From Sva-07 sp942492715 (GTDB lineage Bacteria > Actinomycetota > Acidimicrobiia > Acidimicrobiales > Ilumatobacteraceae), in NCBI GenBank assembly GCA_942492715.1, contig CALOFW010000012.1, positions 248,001-312,000 of the forward strand: a stretch of 64,000 nucleotides of DNA, read 5' to 3'. The notes beneath the pieces are model-generated. The model was not told the origin of the DNA. It searched no databases and saw only the letters and a program-made list of their open reading frames with translations. Positions 33,925-42,442 of this stretch are shown here, in pieces. Every line of letters begins with the position of its first letter. The first letter of the stretch is position 1. Both the position numbers and the translations under genes were made by a program.

Positions 33925-35742
33925 TCAGGGCGCGGTGACCACGAGGTCGTCGAACGCCGAGGTGATCGGTCCGTTGCTCGCCGAACTCGACAGGTAGGCG
34001 TACAGGCCGACGGTGCCGGGGGCTTGGAGCGCTGGCGTGGTGTCGGTGGTCTGGACGAGCCATGCGGTCGGCTCAACGGACCCTGCGGGCCAGAGCTTCG
34101 CTCGCACCGTGGTCGGTGTCGTGCCGACGGCCTGGATGCGCACACGCAGTTCCTGGCCGGGTTCGACTTGCAGGCCCGGAACGATGACCTCGCTCGCGAT
34201 CGTCGCCGAGGTGCCGCGGTCGAGCCGGAGCGAGACACGTCCGTCGGGGCGCACGCGAACCACGGTGCGGTAGTCGGTCGCGCCCGGAACCGCGCGCGCG
34301 ATGACCGAGAGATAGAGCCCGCTCCCTGTCGCTGGTCTGTCGTTCGACACCGTGACCTGCAGGTCGGTGTCGATGGCAGCGGTGGTTGTCAGCAACGCCA
34401 GCCGCGACGTCCCTGCCGACGTGGCGAACCGGCCCACCGAGCCATCGACGGAGAACGATCCCGATGGCGATGTCGACCAGGATCCACCCGAATCGGAGAC
34501 GCCCCATCCCGTGGCCACGTTGCGGTCGAAGGTGTCGCTGTCGCGGATGTCCGCGGTGGGCACGGTCGTGCTGGTGGTACTCGTGGTGCTGGTCGTGGCG
34601 GCCGGCGGGATGGTGCTCGTGGTCGTCGCCGACGTCGTGGTGGTCGTGGTGGTGGTGGTGGTGGTGGTGGTGGTGGACGTGGTGGAGCTGCTGGTGGTGG
34701 TCGGGTCCGGAGGGGTGGGCCCGGTGGTCAGCGTGAACGAGTCGGTGAAGCCGGCCCCCGAGGTCGGAACGAAGCTCGCGGTGAGGCGAGCATCGGTCGC
34801 GCGGATGTCGAGGAAGCCGTTCGTCGGCCGTGAGTTGCTACCCGACCAGGCTGCGAAGTAGCCCGCTTCGGAGTCGGCGCTGTCGATCGGTCGCAACGCG
34901 ATTCCGCCGGTGCCGACCGTGGCGAACACGGTGCCTGCTCCGGCGACGAAGTCACCGTCGCTGTCGCCCACGCAGTCGGGGTCGTAGCTGAAGGCGGGCA
35001 CCCGAGCGCATCCGGGCACGCCGGATCGGAGCTGATGCGTGCGGGCATAGTTGTGATCGTGTCCGTGGAGCACGAGGTCGACCCGCTTGGCGACCAGCAG
35101 GTCGTAGAAGTCCGCTGATGCTCCCGGGCATCCGTTCGCGCCGACGGTCAGACACGGGTGGTGCGAGGTCACCACGATCCACCTGGCCCCGCGGGCGCGC
35201 CCGTCGTCGATCGCAGCGGACAACCAGTTGTAGTGGGGGTCGCCCTGGCGGTACTCCCAGCGAGTGCCCTCGAAGGTGAGGTTCGGGCTCGCCTGGATCA
35301 CGCGAACGAGCGGCGCGTTCGTCGGGAAGTCCATCACGTACTCACGGCCGTAGACGCCGGTGATGCCCGGGATCTGGTTGGGCAGGCAGGCGCTGAAGTT
35401 GTTGATGGCGCCGTCTGCCACGTCCTCGCTCTCGTGGTTGCCCGAGACCAACTGGAACGGAAACCCGTCGCCGACGCGGCCCTTGACGAAGTTGCACCAG
35501 TCCGATTCCGTGGCGACGTTGCCGTACGACAGGTCGCCGAGTGCGAGGTGGGCGTCGGGCGCTCGCCGGGCCACCTCGTCGAGCACGGTCACCGTCGCCG
35601 GTTGAGCGCCGTAGTCACCTGCCGCGGTGAGGTGCACCTCGTTGGCTGCGTCACCCTGGGATGTGATGGCGACCGCGCCGACCGCGCCGACGGCGCAGAC
35701 ACCCGCCACGATCATCGTGAGCCGTCTCGATGCTTGCCCCAT
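33925..35742 (-). CDS. Exported metallophosphoesterase with poly-Thr linker and C-terminal beta domain
   Basis: 605 residues with an N-terminal signal peptide (RRLTMIVAGVCAVGAVGAVA). The calcineurin-like domain about 35-330 holds the purple acid phosphatase-type metal ligands AGDYG, LALGDLSYGN, SGNHESED, VTSHHPC and HGHDHNYART. A Thr/Ser-rich linker of about 60 residues (encoded by GGT-repeat DNA around 34560-34700) leads to a domain of about 190 residues opening DTFDRNVATGWGVSD. It resembles laminin-G/jelly-roll modules in secreted hydrolases. The substrate is a phosphoester outside the cell, unknown in detail. Confidence 0.87.
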   Translation of the reverse strand: MGQASRRLTMIVAGVCAVGAVGAVAITSQGDAANEVHLTAAGDYGAQPATVTVLDEVARRAPDAHLALGDLSYGNVATESDWCNFVKGRVGDGFPFQLVSGNHESEDVADGAINNFSACLPNQIPGITGVYGREYVMDFPTNAPLVRVIQASPNLTFEGTRWEYRQGDPHYNWLSAAIDDGRARGARWIVVTSHHPCLTVGANGCPGASADFYDLLVAKRVDLVLHGHDHNYARTHQLRSGVPGCARVPAFSYDPDCVGDSDGDFVAGAGTVFATVGTGGIALRPIDSADSEAGYFAAWSGSNSRPTNGFLDIRATDARLTASFVPTSGAGFTDSFTLTTGPTPPDPTTTSSSTTSTTTTTTTTTTTTTTSATTTSTIPPAATTSTTSTTSTTVPTADIRDSDTFDRNVATGWGVSDSGGSWSTSPSGSFSVDGSVGRFATSAGTSRLALLTTTAAIDTDLQVTVSNDRPATGSGLYLSVIARAVPGATDYRTVVRVRPDGRVSLRLDRGTSATIASEVIVPGLQVEPGQELRVRIQAVGTTPTTVRAKLWPAGSVEPTAWLVQTTDTTPALQAPGTVGLYAYLSSSASNGPITSAFDDLVVTAP

Positions 35743-35860
35743 GTCCCCGCCGCCTTCTCCGCTCGTCCCGCGCCGAACGTATCAAGAAGTCATCAAGAGC
35801 GGAAGAGGTGAGTGGTCGGTGGCCACCACCGATGATCCGGTTGGTCCGTTCCCGAGCGGG

Positions 35861-37378
35861 TCAGGAGCGTTGGTAGTTGGGGGCTTCCTTGGTGATGGTG
35901 ACGTCGTGCGGATGCGATTCTTCGCGGCCGGCGGTGGTGACGCGCATCAGGCGGGCGCCGCGCAGCCCGTCGAGCGTGGCTGCACCCGCATAGCCCATGC
36001 CGGATCGCAGTCCACCGACGAGTTGGTAGACGACGTCGCCGAGCGGCCCGGCATACGGCACCCGCCCCTCGATCCCCTCGGGCACGAGCTTGTTCGATCC
36101 CGCGCCGACCGCCGTCGAGCCGCCCGACGACTGGCCGGTGGCGTAGCGGTCCTGGCTGTCGCCGGTCATCGCGCCCATCGATCCCATGCCGCGGTAGCTC
36201 TTGTACCGGCGGCCCTCGAACAACTCCATCTCGCCGGGGCTCTCCTCGGTGCCGGCCAGCAGCGACCCGAGCATCACGGTGGACGCCCCTGCGACGATCG
36301 CCTTGACGATGTCGCCGGAGAACGTGATGCCGCCGTCGGCGATGACGGGAATGCCGAGTTCGCGGCCGCGCTTGGCTGCGAACCAGATCGCCGACAGCTG
36401 TGGCATGCCCGCACCCGACACGACACGGGTGGTGCAGATCGATCCGGCTCCGACGCCGATCTTGACCGCGTCGGCGCCCGCGACCACGAGCGCCTCCACG
36501 CCCTCCTCCGTGACCACGTTGCCCGCGGTGACGGCCAGGTCGGGCCACGACCCCTTGATCCGCTGAATCGCCTTGACGACGTTGGCCGAGTGCCCGTGGG
36601 CGGTGTCGATCGACACGGCATCGACACCCATCGCAACGAGCGCCTCCACCCGTTCCTCGACGTCGGCGCCGACGCCGACCGCAGCGGCACAGCGCAGGCG
36701 ACCGCGCGAATCGCGAGAGGCATTCGGGAAGTCGAGACGCTTCTGGATGTCCTTCACCGTGATCAGCCCGGCGAGGCGGCCGTCACTGTCGACGAGCGGC
36801 AGCTTCTCGATGCGGTGCTGCTGGAGGATGGCCTTGGCCTGGTCGAGCGACGTGCCGACCTCGGCGGTGACCAGTCCGTCGGCGGTCATGAAGTCGGTGA
36901 CCGGTCGCTCGAAGTCGGCGCCTTCGCAGAAGCGGATGTCGCGATTGGTGAGGATGCCCACGAGGCGACCGTCGGGATCGGTGATCGGCACGCCGGAGAA
37001 CTTGAACCGGTGCATCAGGGCCTCGGCCTCGTGGAGGAGCGCGGTGGGAGGCAACGTCACCGGGTCGGTGATCATGCCCGACTGCGAGCGCTTCACCTTC
37101 TGCACCTCGGCCGCCTGGTCGGCGATCGACATGTTGCGGTGGATCACGCCGATGCCGCCGTGACGGGCCATTGCGACCGCCATGCGGCCCTCGGTGACCT
37201 TGTCCATCGCGGCGGAGACCAGCGGGACCGCCAGCTCGATCTCGGCGGCGAAGGTCGCGGAGGTGTCGACGGCGTCGGGGAGGGTTTCGGAGTAGCCGGG
37301 GACGACGACGACGTCATCGAACGTCAGCGCCTCGAACCGGTCGAAGAACTCGTCGTTGGGGTTGGTGCGGTCGTTCAT
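35861..37378 (-). CDS. guaB: Inosine-5'-monophosphate dehydrogenase
   Basis: Oxidises IMP to XMP, the first committed step to GMP. 505 residues: LTFDDVVVVPGYSE near the N-terminus, a CBS pair about 100-215 (FSGVPITDPDGRLVGILTNRD, EKLPLVDSDGRLAGLITVKDI) and the catalytic loop GVGAGSICTTRVVSGAG with nucleophilic Cys. The flap FEGRRYKSYRGMGSMGAM carries the Arg-Tyr pair region. The ATG at 37378 overlaps the purN stop by four bases. It ends the purine gene cluster. Confidence 0.96.
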   Translation of the reverse strand: MNDRTNPNDEFFDRFEALTFDDVVVVPGYSETLPDAVDTSATFAAEIELAVPLVSAAMDKVTEGRMAVAMARHGGIGVIHRNMSIADQAAEVQKVKRSQSGMITDPVTLPPTALLHEAEALMHRFKFSGVPITDPDGRLVGILTNRDIRFCEGADFERPVTDFMTADGLVTAEVGTSLDQAKAILQQHRIEKLPLVDSDGRLAGLITVKDIQKRLDFPNASRDSRGRLRCAAAVGVGADVEERVEALVAMGVDAVSIDTAHGHSANVVKAIQRIKGSWPDLAVTAGNVVTEEGVEALVVAGADAVKIGVGAGSICTTRVVSGAGMPQLSAIWFAAKRGRELGIPVIADGGITFSGDIVKAIVAGASTVMLGSLLAGTEESPGEMELFEGRRYKSYRGMGSMGAMTGDSQDRYATGQSSGGSTAVGAGSNKLVPEGIEGRVPYAGPLGDVVYQLVGGLRSGMGYAGAATLDGLRGARLMRVTTAGREESHPHDVTITKEAPNYQRS

Positions 37379-38034
37379 GCGGAGGCCTCCGTCAGATCGG
37401 GCGTTCGGTCGGATCTCGCGTTGCACAGTTCGGAGAGTGTGTCGACGAGCAGCCGGTGTTCGGTGTCGTGGAGCAGTGTGGCGAAGGCGTCGAAGCCGGC
37501 GGCGACATCGATGTCGACGGTGGCGGTGCCGAGCACGGGGCCGTCGTCGACCCCCTCGTCGGGAACGAGGTGGACCATCACACCGGTCTGGGTCCGTTCG
37601 CCGGCCGTCGCCTCGTCCCAGGCCCGCTCGATGGCGCCGACGCCGGGCAGGTCGCCGGGCATCGCCGGATGCAGGTTGACGACCCGGTTCGGGAACCAGC
37701 CGAGGAAGCTCATCGAGAGAATGCGCATCCACCCGGCGAGCACGACCAGATCCGGGTCGAAACCGGCGACCACGTCGGCCAGACGGGCGTCGTAGTCGCC
37801 GCGGTCCTCACCGGGGTGGACCCCGACATGCACTGCGGGGACGCCCGCCTCGTCGGCTCGCTGCAGCGCGAACACGTCGGGCTTGTTCGACACGACGGCC
37901 ACCACCTCGGCGGGCAGCTGCTCGTCGGCGCAGGCATCGATGATCGCCTGGAGGTTGGAGCCGGACCCCGACACGAGCACGACCAGCCGTGTCGGTCGGA
38001 CCGGTCGGTCGGACTCGTCGGCGAGGGTGCCCAT
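37375..38034 (-). CDS. purN: Phosphoribosylglycinamide formyltransferase
   Basis: Adds formyl from 10-formyltetrahydrofolate to GAR in de novo purine synthesis. 219 residues with VLVSGSGSNLQAIIDAC, LVVLAGWMRILS, the active-site segment VVNLHPAMPGDLPGVGAIERAW (usually HPSLLP, so the loop is altered), and TGVMVHLVPDEGVDDGPVL with the catalytic His and Asp. It overlaps guaB by four bases and is 52 bp downstream of the GNAT gene. Confidence 0.93.
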   Translation of the reverse strand: MGTLADESDRPVRPTRLVVLVSGSGSNLQAIIDACADEQLPAEVVAVVSNKPDVFALQRADEAGVPAVHVGVHPGEDRGDYDARLADVVAGFDPDLVVLAGWMRILSMSFLGWFPNRVVNLHPAMPGDLPGVGAIERAWDEATAGERTQTGVMVHLVPDEGVDDGPVLGTATVDIDVAAGFDAFATLLHDTEHRLLVDTLSELCNARSDRTPDLTEASA

Positions 38035-38086
38035 GGGTCGAACCTAGCGACGCGGACGGCTGCCGCTCCGCCGGGTGAACGAAAAT

Positions 38087-38617
38087 TCAACGCGGCGGAG
38101 GCGGCCAGTCGTCGGCGAGCAGCTCCATCAGGAGTCCGTCGGCCCAGGTCCCGTCGGCTCGCAGTTCGTATTGGCGCATCCGTCCAACCGGTCGGAACCC
38201 CACCTTGTCGTACACGGCGATCGCAGCGGTGTTGTCGGCCGCCGGGTCGATCGTGAGGCGGTGGTGGCCCCGGTCGATGATCAGGTGCTCGACCACTGCG
38301 CGAATCGCGTCGCTCGCGTAGCCCCGGCGATGCACTGCGGGGTCGATGTAGACGTCGATCCCGGCGTGCCGGTACTGGGGATCGTCCTCCTCGTGGTACT
38401 GGATCATCCCGACGATGTTGCCCGACGAGTCCTCGATCGTCAGCCTCACGACCTCGTCGTCCGCGAGGTCCTCGTCGAACTCGGCAACGAGATCGTCGCC
38501 GTGCCAACGTCGCCTGACCTCGTCGGTCGAGCGGATCGCCACGAGGGCGTCGCGGTCGGCGGCTGCGGTCGACCGCAGCCGGACGCTCGTTCCACGCAGA
38601 ACCAGCGGCGCACTCAT
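38087..38617 (-). CDS. GNAT-family N-acetyltransferase
   Basis: 176 residues of the RimJ/RimL-like GNAT fold. VRLRSTAAADRDALVAIR starts the domain; the acetyl-CoA loop is HRRGYASDAIRAVVEHLI and the end motif NTAAIAVYDKVGFRPVGRMRQY. The acceptor is unknown. It is inserted between purN and the purD/M fusion on the same strand, so it may be co-expressed with purine genes without being part of the pathway. Confidence 0.88.
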   Translation of the reverse strand: MSAPLVLRGTSVRLRSTAAADRDALVAIRSTDEVRRRWHGDDLVAEFDEDLADDEVVRLTIEDSSGNIVGMIQYHEEDDPQYRHAGIDVYIDPAVHRRGYASDAIRAVVEHLIIDRGHHRLTIDPAADNTAAIAVYDKVGFRPVGRMRQYELRADGTWADGLLMELLADDWPPPPR

Positions 38618-38636
38618 CGCCCCGAGTCTTGCATCT

Positions 38637-38649
38637 GGGGCCTGACCCC
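38637..38649. repeat. GGGG-centre-CCCC palindrome (GGGGTC-family)
   Basis: GGGGCCTGACCCC lies 20 bp upstream of the GNAT start and differs by one base from the reverse complement of the copy at 7353. It may be a dispersed palindromic element or terminator for the purD/M fusion transcript. Confidence 0.45.
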
Positions 38650-38690
38650 GGACGTGACGCCGGGTGCGAAACGGGGGCGGGGAGGGGCGC

Positions 38691-40883
38691 TCAGGCGAGC
38701 TGGACGTGGCCGGTGCCGGGCGTGAGCTCGCCGATCACCCAGGTGGGTTCGGTGATCGTGCGCTGCAGTTCGTCGACGTCCTCCGGAGCACACACGATCA
38801 CCATGCCGACACCCATGTTGAGCGTGCGGTACAGCTCCTCGGTCGACATCAGCGGGGTCAGCTCGCGCACCAGCCGGAACAGCGGCGACACCGGCCACGA
38901 GCCGAGCTCGACCACTGCGTCGACGTCGCCGGGCAGCACGCGGGGCAGGTTCTCGGGAAGGCCACCTCCGGTGATGTGCGCCAGCGCCTTGACCGTTCCC
39001 GAATCGAGCGCCGGCCGCAGCACGTCGAGATACGACCGGTGCGGCTCGAGGAGCGTTTCGCCGAGCGGTCGGTCGAAGCCGTCCGGGACCACATCCATCG
39101 GGATCCAGTCGAACACCTTGCGCAGCAGGGAGTAGCCGTTGGTGTGCGGCCCGCTCGATGCGACGCCGACCAGCACGTCGCCGACGGCCACGTCGGGCCG
39201 GGGGAGGAGCTGTGAGCGCTCGGCCACACCGACGAGCGTGCCCGCGATGTCGAACGCCCCCGGCTGGTACACCCCCGGCATCTCGGCGGTCTCGCCGCCG
39301 AGCAGCGCGCAGCCCGACGCGAGGCAGGCGTCGGCCATGCCGCTGACCACCTCGGCGACCAGGTCGGCGTCGAGCACGCTGGCGGCGATGTAGTCGAGGA
39401 AGAACAGCGGACGCGCCGACTGCACGAGCACGTCGTCGATGCAGTGGTTGACGATGTCCATCCCGACCCCGCGCACCATGCCGAGCCGAGCCGCCAACTC
39501 GACCTTCGTGCCGACACCGTCGGTCGAAGCCACCAGCACCGGGTCGTCGAGTTCGAGAATCGCCTTGGCCGAGAACACGCCGCCGAACGATCCGACCCCC
39601 TTCAACACGCCGTTGTCGTGGGTCGCCTCGACCGCTGCTTTCATCTCGGCGACCGCTCGGCTGCCTTCGTCGATGTCGACGCCCGCCGCCGCATACGACG
39701 CCAGACCGGCACCGAGGGCCCGCCATCCGATGTCGCGGCGGACCTGCATGCCCTCGAAGTGGATTCGACCGATGTGCTCGTAGGCGGCCGCTCGGGCCTC
39801 GGCGAGATCGAGGCCGACCCCGGTCACGGCGAGCACACGGCCCCCGGCGACTCGGCCGTCGGCGTCGACGGCGGCGTCGAAGCGGATCGTCGTCGTGCCG
39901 TCGGGCCCGATGGCGCCGCTCACCATGTCGTCGGTGATCGGGGCCCCGATCGTCGGCGTCGAGGGGTAGCCGGGTGCTGCCGCCACGACCGTGAGGGCCG
40001 CTTGAGCCCGTACGACCATCGGAAACTCGTCGACGGTACCGCGGGTGCAGGCGAGAGCGAGTTCAGCGAGGTCGGTCTCCACCAGCGGCAGCACCGCTTG
40101 GGCCTCGGGATCGCCGAAGCGCACGTTGTACTCGATCAGCCTCGGCCCATCGGCCGTCAGCATCAGCCCGGCGAAGATCACCCCGACGTAGGGCGTCCCG
40201 GCCGCAGCGAGGTGGTCGAGCACCGGTTGGACGAACGTCGCCACCAGGTCGTCCCCCGTGTACGGCACCGGAGCGGGCGCGTAGGCCCCCATCCCGCCGG
40301 TGTTGGCGCCGGTGTCGCCCTCGCCGATGCGCTTGTGGTCCTGGGCGAGTGGGAGGGCGACGGCGCGTGCGCCGTCACACAGCGCCAGCAGCGAACACTC
40401 CGGGCCCCGCAGGCGCTCCTCGAGCAGGAAGACACCCGTGGCGGCGGCGGTCTCGATCGCTTCGACGGTCGCGGCCTCGCCGTCGGGCACCGTGACACCC
40501 TTCCCGCCCGCCAGCCCGTCGAGCTTGACGACGACCGGACGGCCGAGTTCGCGCCACCAGCCGAGCGCCGCAGCAGCGTCGTCGAACCGGGCGAACGCCG
40601 GGCCGGGCACGCCGAGCGACGTCGCGAGTTCCCGGGCGTGGGACTTCGACGACTCGAGTCGGGCGAGCTCCGCCGTCGGCCCGAAGCAGGGGATCCCCCG
40701 CTGTGCGCATTCATCGGCCACCCCGGCAACGAGCGCCGCCTCGGGGCCCGGTATGACCAGGTCGGTGTCGTCGGCGGATGCAGGGCCGAGCTCGGCAGCG
40801 ATCCGCACGTCGTGGCCGTGGTGCCGGCACGCCCAGGCGATCGCCTGCTCGCGCCCACCGCCACCGATCACCAGGACCCGCAT
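38691..40883 (-). CDS. PurD-PurM fusion: GAR synthetase / AIR synthetase
   Basis: One 730-residue frame carries two purine enzymes. Residues 1 to about 405 are an ATP-grasp GAR synthetase (VLVIGGGGREQAIAWA, LVIPGPEAALVAGVADECA, KLDGLAGGKGVTVP, NTGGMGAYAPAP, EYNVRFGDPEAQAVLP). Residues from about 412 are AIR synthetase (ASYAAAGVDIDEGSRAV, VLKGVGSFGGVFSA, STDGVGTKVELA, SSGPHTNGYSLLRKVF, ITGGGLPENLPRVLPG). No stop, frameshift or start-like gap separates them. The PurD N-terminal lobe is about 35 residues shorter than usual. Animals have GARS-AIRS fusions, but bacterial ones are unusual. ATG 40883 is chosen over a TTG at 40925 that falls in a hairpin. It lies between purF and the GNAT gene. Confidence 0.93.
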   Translation of the reverse strand: MRVLVIGGGGREQAIAWACRHHGHDVRIAAELGPASADDTDLVIPGPEAALVAGVADECAQRGIPCFGPTAELARLESSKSHARELATSLGVPGPAFARFDDAAAALGWWRELGRPVVVKLDGLAGGKGVTVPDGEAATVEAIETAAATGVFLLEERLRGPECSLLALCDGARAVALPLAQDHKRIGEGDTGANTGGMGAYAPAPVPYTGDDLVATFVQPVLDHLAAAGTPYVGVIFAGLMLTADGPRLIEYNVRFGDPEAQAVLPLVETDLAELALACTRGTVDEFPMVVRAQAALTVVAAAPGYPSTPTIGAPITDDMVSGAIGPDGTTTIRFDAAVDADGRVAGGRVLAVTGVGLDLAEARAAAYEHIGRIHFEGMQVRRDIGWRALGAGLASYAAAGVDIDEGSRAVAEMKAAVEATHDNGVLKGVGSFGGVFSAKAILELDDPVLVASTDGVGTKVELAARLGMVRGVGMDIVNHCIDDVLVQSARPLFFLDYIAASVLDADLVAEVVSGMADACLASGCALLGGETAEMPGVYQPGAFDIAGTLVGVAERSQLLPRPDVAVGDVLVGVASSGPHTNGYSLLRKVFDWIPMDVVPDGFDRPLGETLLEPHRSYLDVLRPALDSGTVKALAHITGGGLPENLPRVLPGDVDAVVELGSWPVSPLFRLVRELTPLMSTEELYRTLNMGVGMVIVCAPEDVDELQRTITEPTWVIGELTPGTGHVQLA

Positions 40884-40915
40884 CAGACCTCCGCCCCGCG
40901 CCGCCCCCGTCGATT

Positions 40916-40956
40916 TCGTGAACAAGGTGCGGCCCAGGTGCGCATCTTGTTCACGA
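40916..40956. terminator. Strong hairpin between purF and purD/M
   Basis: TCGTGAACAAGGTGCG (40916-40931) pairs with CGCATCTTGTTCACGA (40941-40956) with one mismatch and a 9-nt loop. It stands 15 bp after the purF stop on the minus strand. No U-tract follows, so it could attenuate rather than end transcription, or be a mobile palindrome. Confidence 0.55.
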
Positions 40957-40971
40957 GAAGGGCTGAAGGGG

Positions 40972-42441
40972 TCACGCGAGGACGCCTTCGAAGGAGAGCT
41001 TGGCCTGGGCGTCGCCGACGTGGATCGGGTAGTTGCCGGTGAAGCAGCCGTTGCAGTACCCGTCGTCGTCGCCGGCGGCGGTGTCGGCGACCGCCAGCAT
41101 CATGCCGTCGAGCGACAGGAACGCGAGGCTGTCGGCGCCGATGTGGTCGCGCATCTCCTCCACCCGGAGCCGAGCGGCGATCAGGTCGCCGTCGTGGCCC
41201 ATGTCGACGCCGAAATGGCAGGCATGGGTGATCGGTGGACACGTGATGCGCACGTGCACCTCGGTGGCCCCGGCGTCGCGGACCAGCCTCACGAGTGGGC
41301 CCGCCGTGGTGCCGCGTACGAGTGAGTCGTCGATCATCACGACCCGCTTGCCCTCGAGGTTCTCGCCGAGGGCGTTGAACTTCAGGGCCACGCCGCGCTC
41401 GCGGATGTCCTGGGTGGGCTCGATGAACGTGCGTCCGATGTAGCGGTTCTTGATCAGCCCGTCGTTGAACGGGATGCCGCTCTCGTTGGAGTAGCCGATC
41501 GCCGCGGGAATCGAGGAGTCGGGCACCGGAATCACGACGTCGGCGTCAGCCGGTGCCTCCTGGGCGAGTTGGAGCCCGAGACGCTGGCGGACGTGGTGGA
41601 CGTTGTGGCCGTCCCACACCGAATCGGGCCGGGAGAAGTAGACGAACTCGAACGTGCAACGAGCACTGTGAGGTTGTGGTGCGAGTACTTGCGATCGGCG
41701 CACCTCGGCGCCCATCAGCGTCACCATCTCGCCGGGCTGCACCTCGTCGATGTCGACACAGCCGAGGGTCGACAGTGCGCAGGTCTCGCTCGCCACGGCG
41801 TGGCCGCCGTGCGGCAGGCGGCCGATCGAGAGCGGGCGGAAGCCCCACGGGTCGCGGACGGCGATCACGCGGTCGGCGGTGAGCAGCACGAGCGAGAACG
41901 CGCCCTTCCACGCCGGCAAGGTGCGCTCGATCCGTTCCTCCCACGTCTGGCCGCCGGCCGCGGCGAGCATCAGGGTCATGACCTCGGAGTCGCTGGTTGC
42001 GGTGAGCCCGAAGCCGCGCTTGAGGAGTTCGTCGCGCAGCGCGGGGGCGTTGACGATGTTGCCGTTGTGGGCGAGTGCGAGCGGGCCGTGCATCGTCTCG
42101 ACGACGAACGGTTGGATGTTGCGTTCGGCGTTGGAGCCGGTGGTGGAGTACCGGGTGTGGCCGATGGCGTGATAGCCCGTGAGCGGGGCGAGCGCCTCCG
42201 GGGTGAACACGTTGGCGACGAGGCCGGCCTCCTTGTGCACTCGGGCCCGAGTGCCGTCGCTGACCGCGATGCCGGCGGCCTCCTGGCCGCGGTGCTGCAG
42301 CGCGAACAACCCGAAGAAGGCGAGCTGCGCCACCCCTTCGCCGTGCGGCGTGGAGATGCCGAGCACCCCGCACTCGTCCTTGGGTGTGTCGTCGGCGGGC
42401 AGCGCCGTCACCGGGATGCGCCGTTGTGGTTCGGACGTCAT
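40972..42441 (-). CDS. purF: Amidophosphoribosyltransferase
   Basis: Makes 5-phosphoribosylamine from PRPP and glutamine, the first step of purine synthesis. 489 residues. After a propeptide of about 23 residues the Ntn nucleophile Cys appears in DECGVLGISTPHGE. The glutaminase domain continues with FALQHRGQEAAGIAV and GHTRYSTTGSN. The PRTase PRPP loop is VVMIDDSLVRGTTAGPLVRLV, and Cys residues (CTFEFVYFSRPDS, CNGCFTG) could ligate a 4Fe-4S cluster, as in B. subtilis PurF. The ATG is at 42441, one base after the purC stop at 42443 on the same strand. Confidence 0.96.
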   Translation of the reverse strand: MTSEPQRRIPVTALPADDTPKDECGVLGISTPHGEGVAQLAFFGLFALQHRGQEAAGIAVSDGTRARVHKEAGLVANVFTPEALAPLTGYHAIGHTRYSTTGSNAERNIQPFVVETMHGPLALAHNGNIVNAPALRDELLKRGFGLTATSDSEVMTLMLAAAGGQTWEERIERTLPAWKGAFSLVLLTADRVIAVRDPWGFRPLSIGRLPHGGHAVASETCALSTLGCVDIDEVQPGEMVTLMGAEVRRSQVLAPQPHSARCTFEFVYFSRPDSVWDGHNVHHVRQRLGLQLAQEAPADADVVIPVPDSSIPAAIGYSNESGIPFNDGLIKNRYIGRTFIEPTQDIRERGVALKFNALGENLEGKRVVMIDDSLVRGTTAGPLVRLVRDAGATEVHVRITCPPITHACHFGVDMGHDGDLIAARLRVEEMRDHIGADSLAFLSLDGMMLAVADTAAGDDDGYCNGCFTGNYPIHVGDAQAKLSFEGVLA

Positions 42442-42442
42442 G

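Noticed and set aside
40884..40925. TTG start adding 14 residues to the PurD-PurM fusion
   Set aside because: The extra codons fall within a hairpin and do not resemble PurD N-termini; ATG 40883 gives the canonical start.
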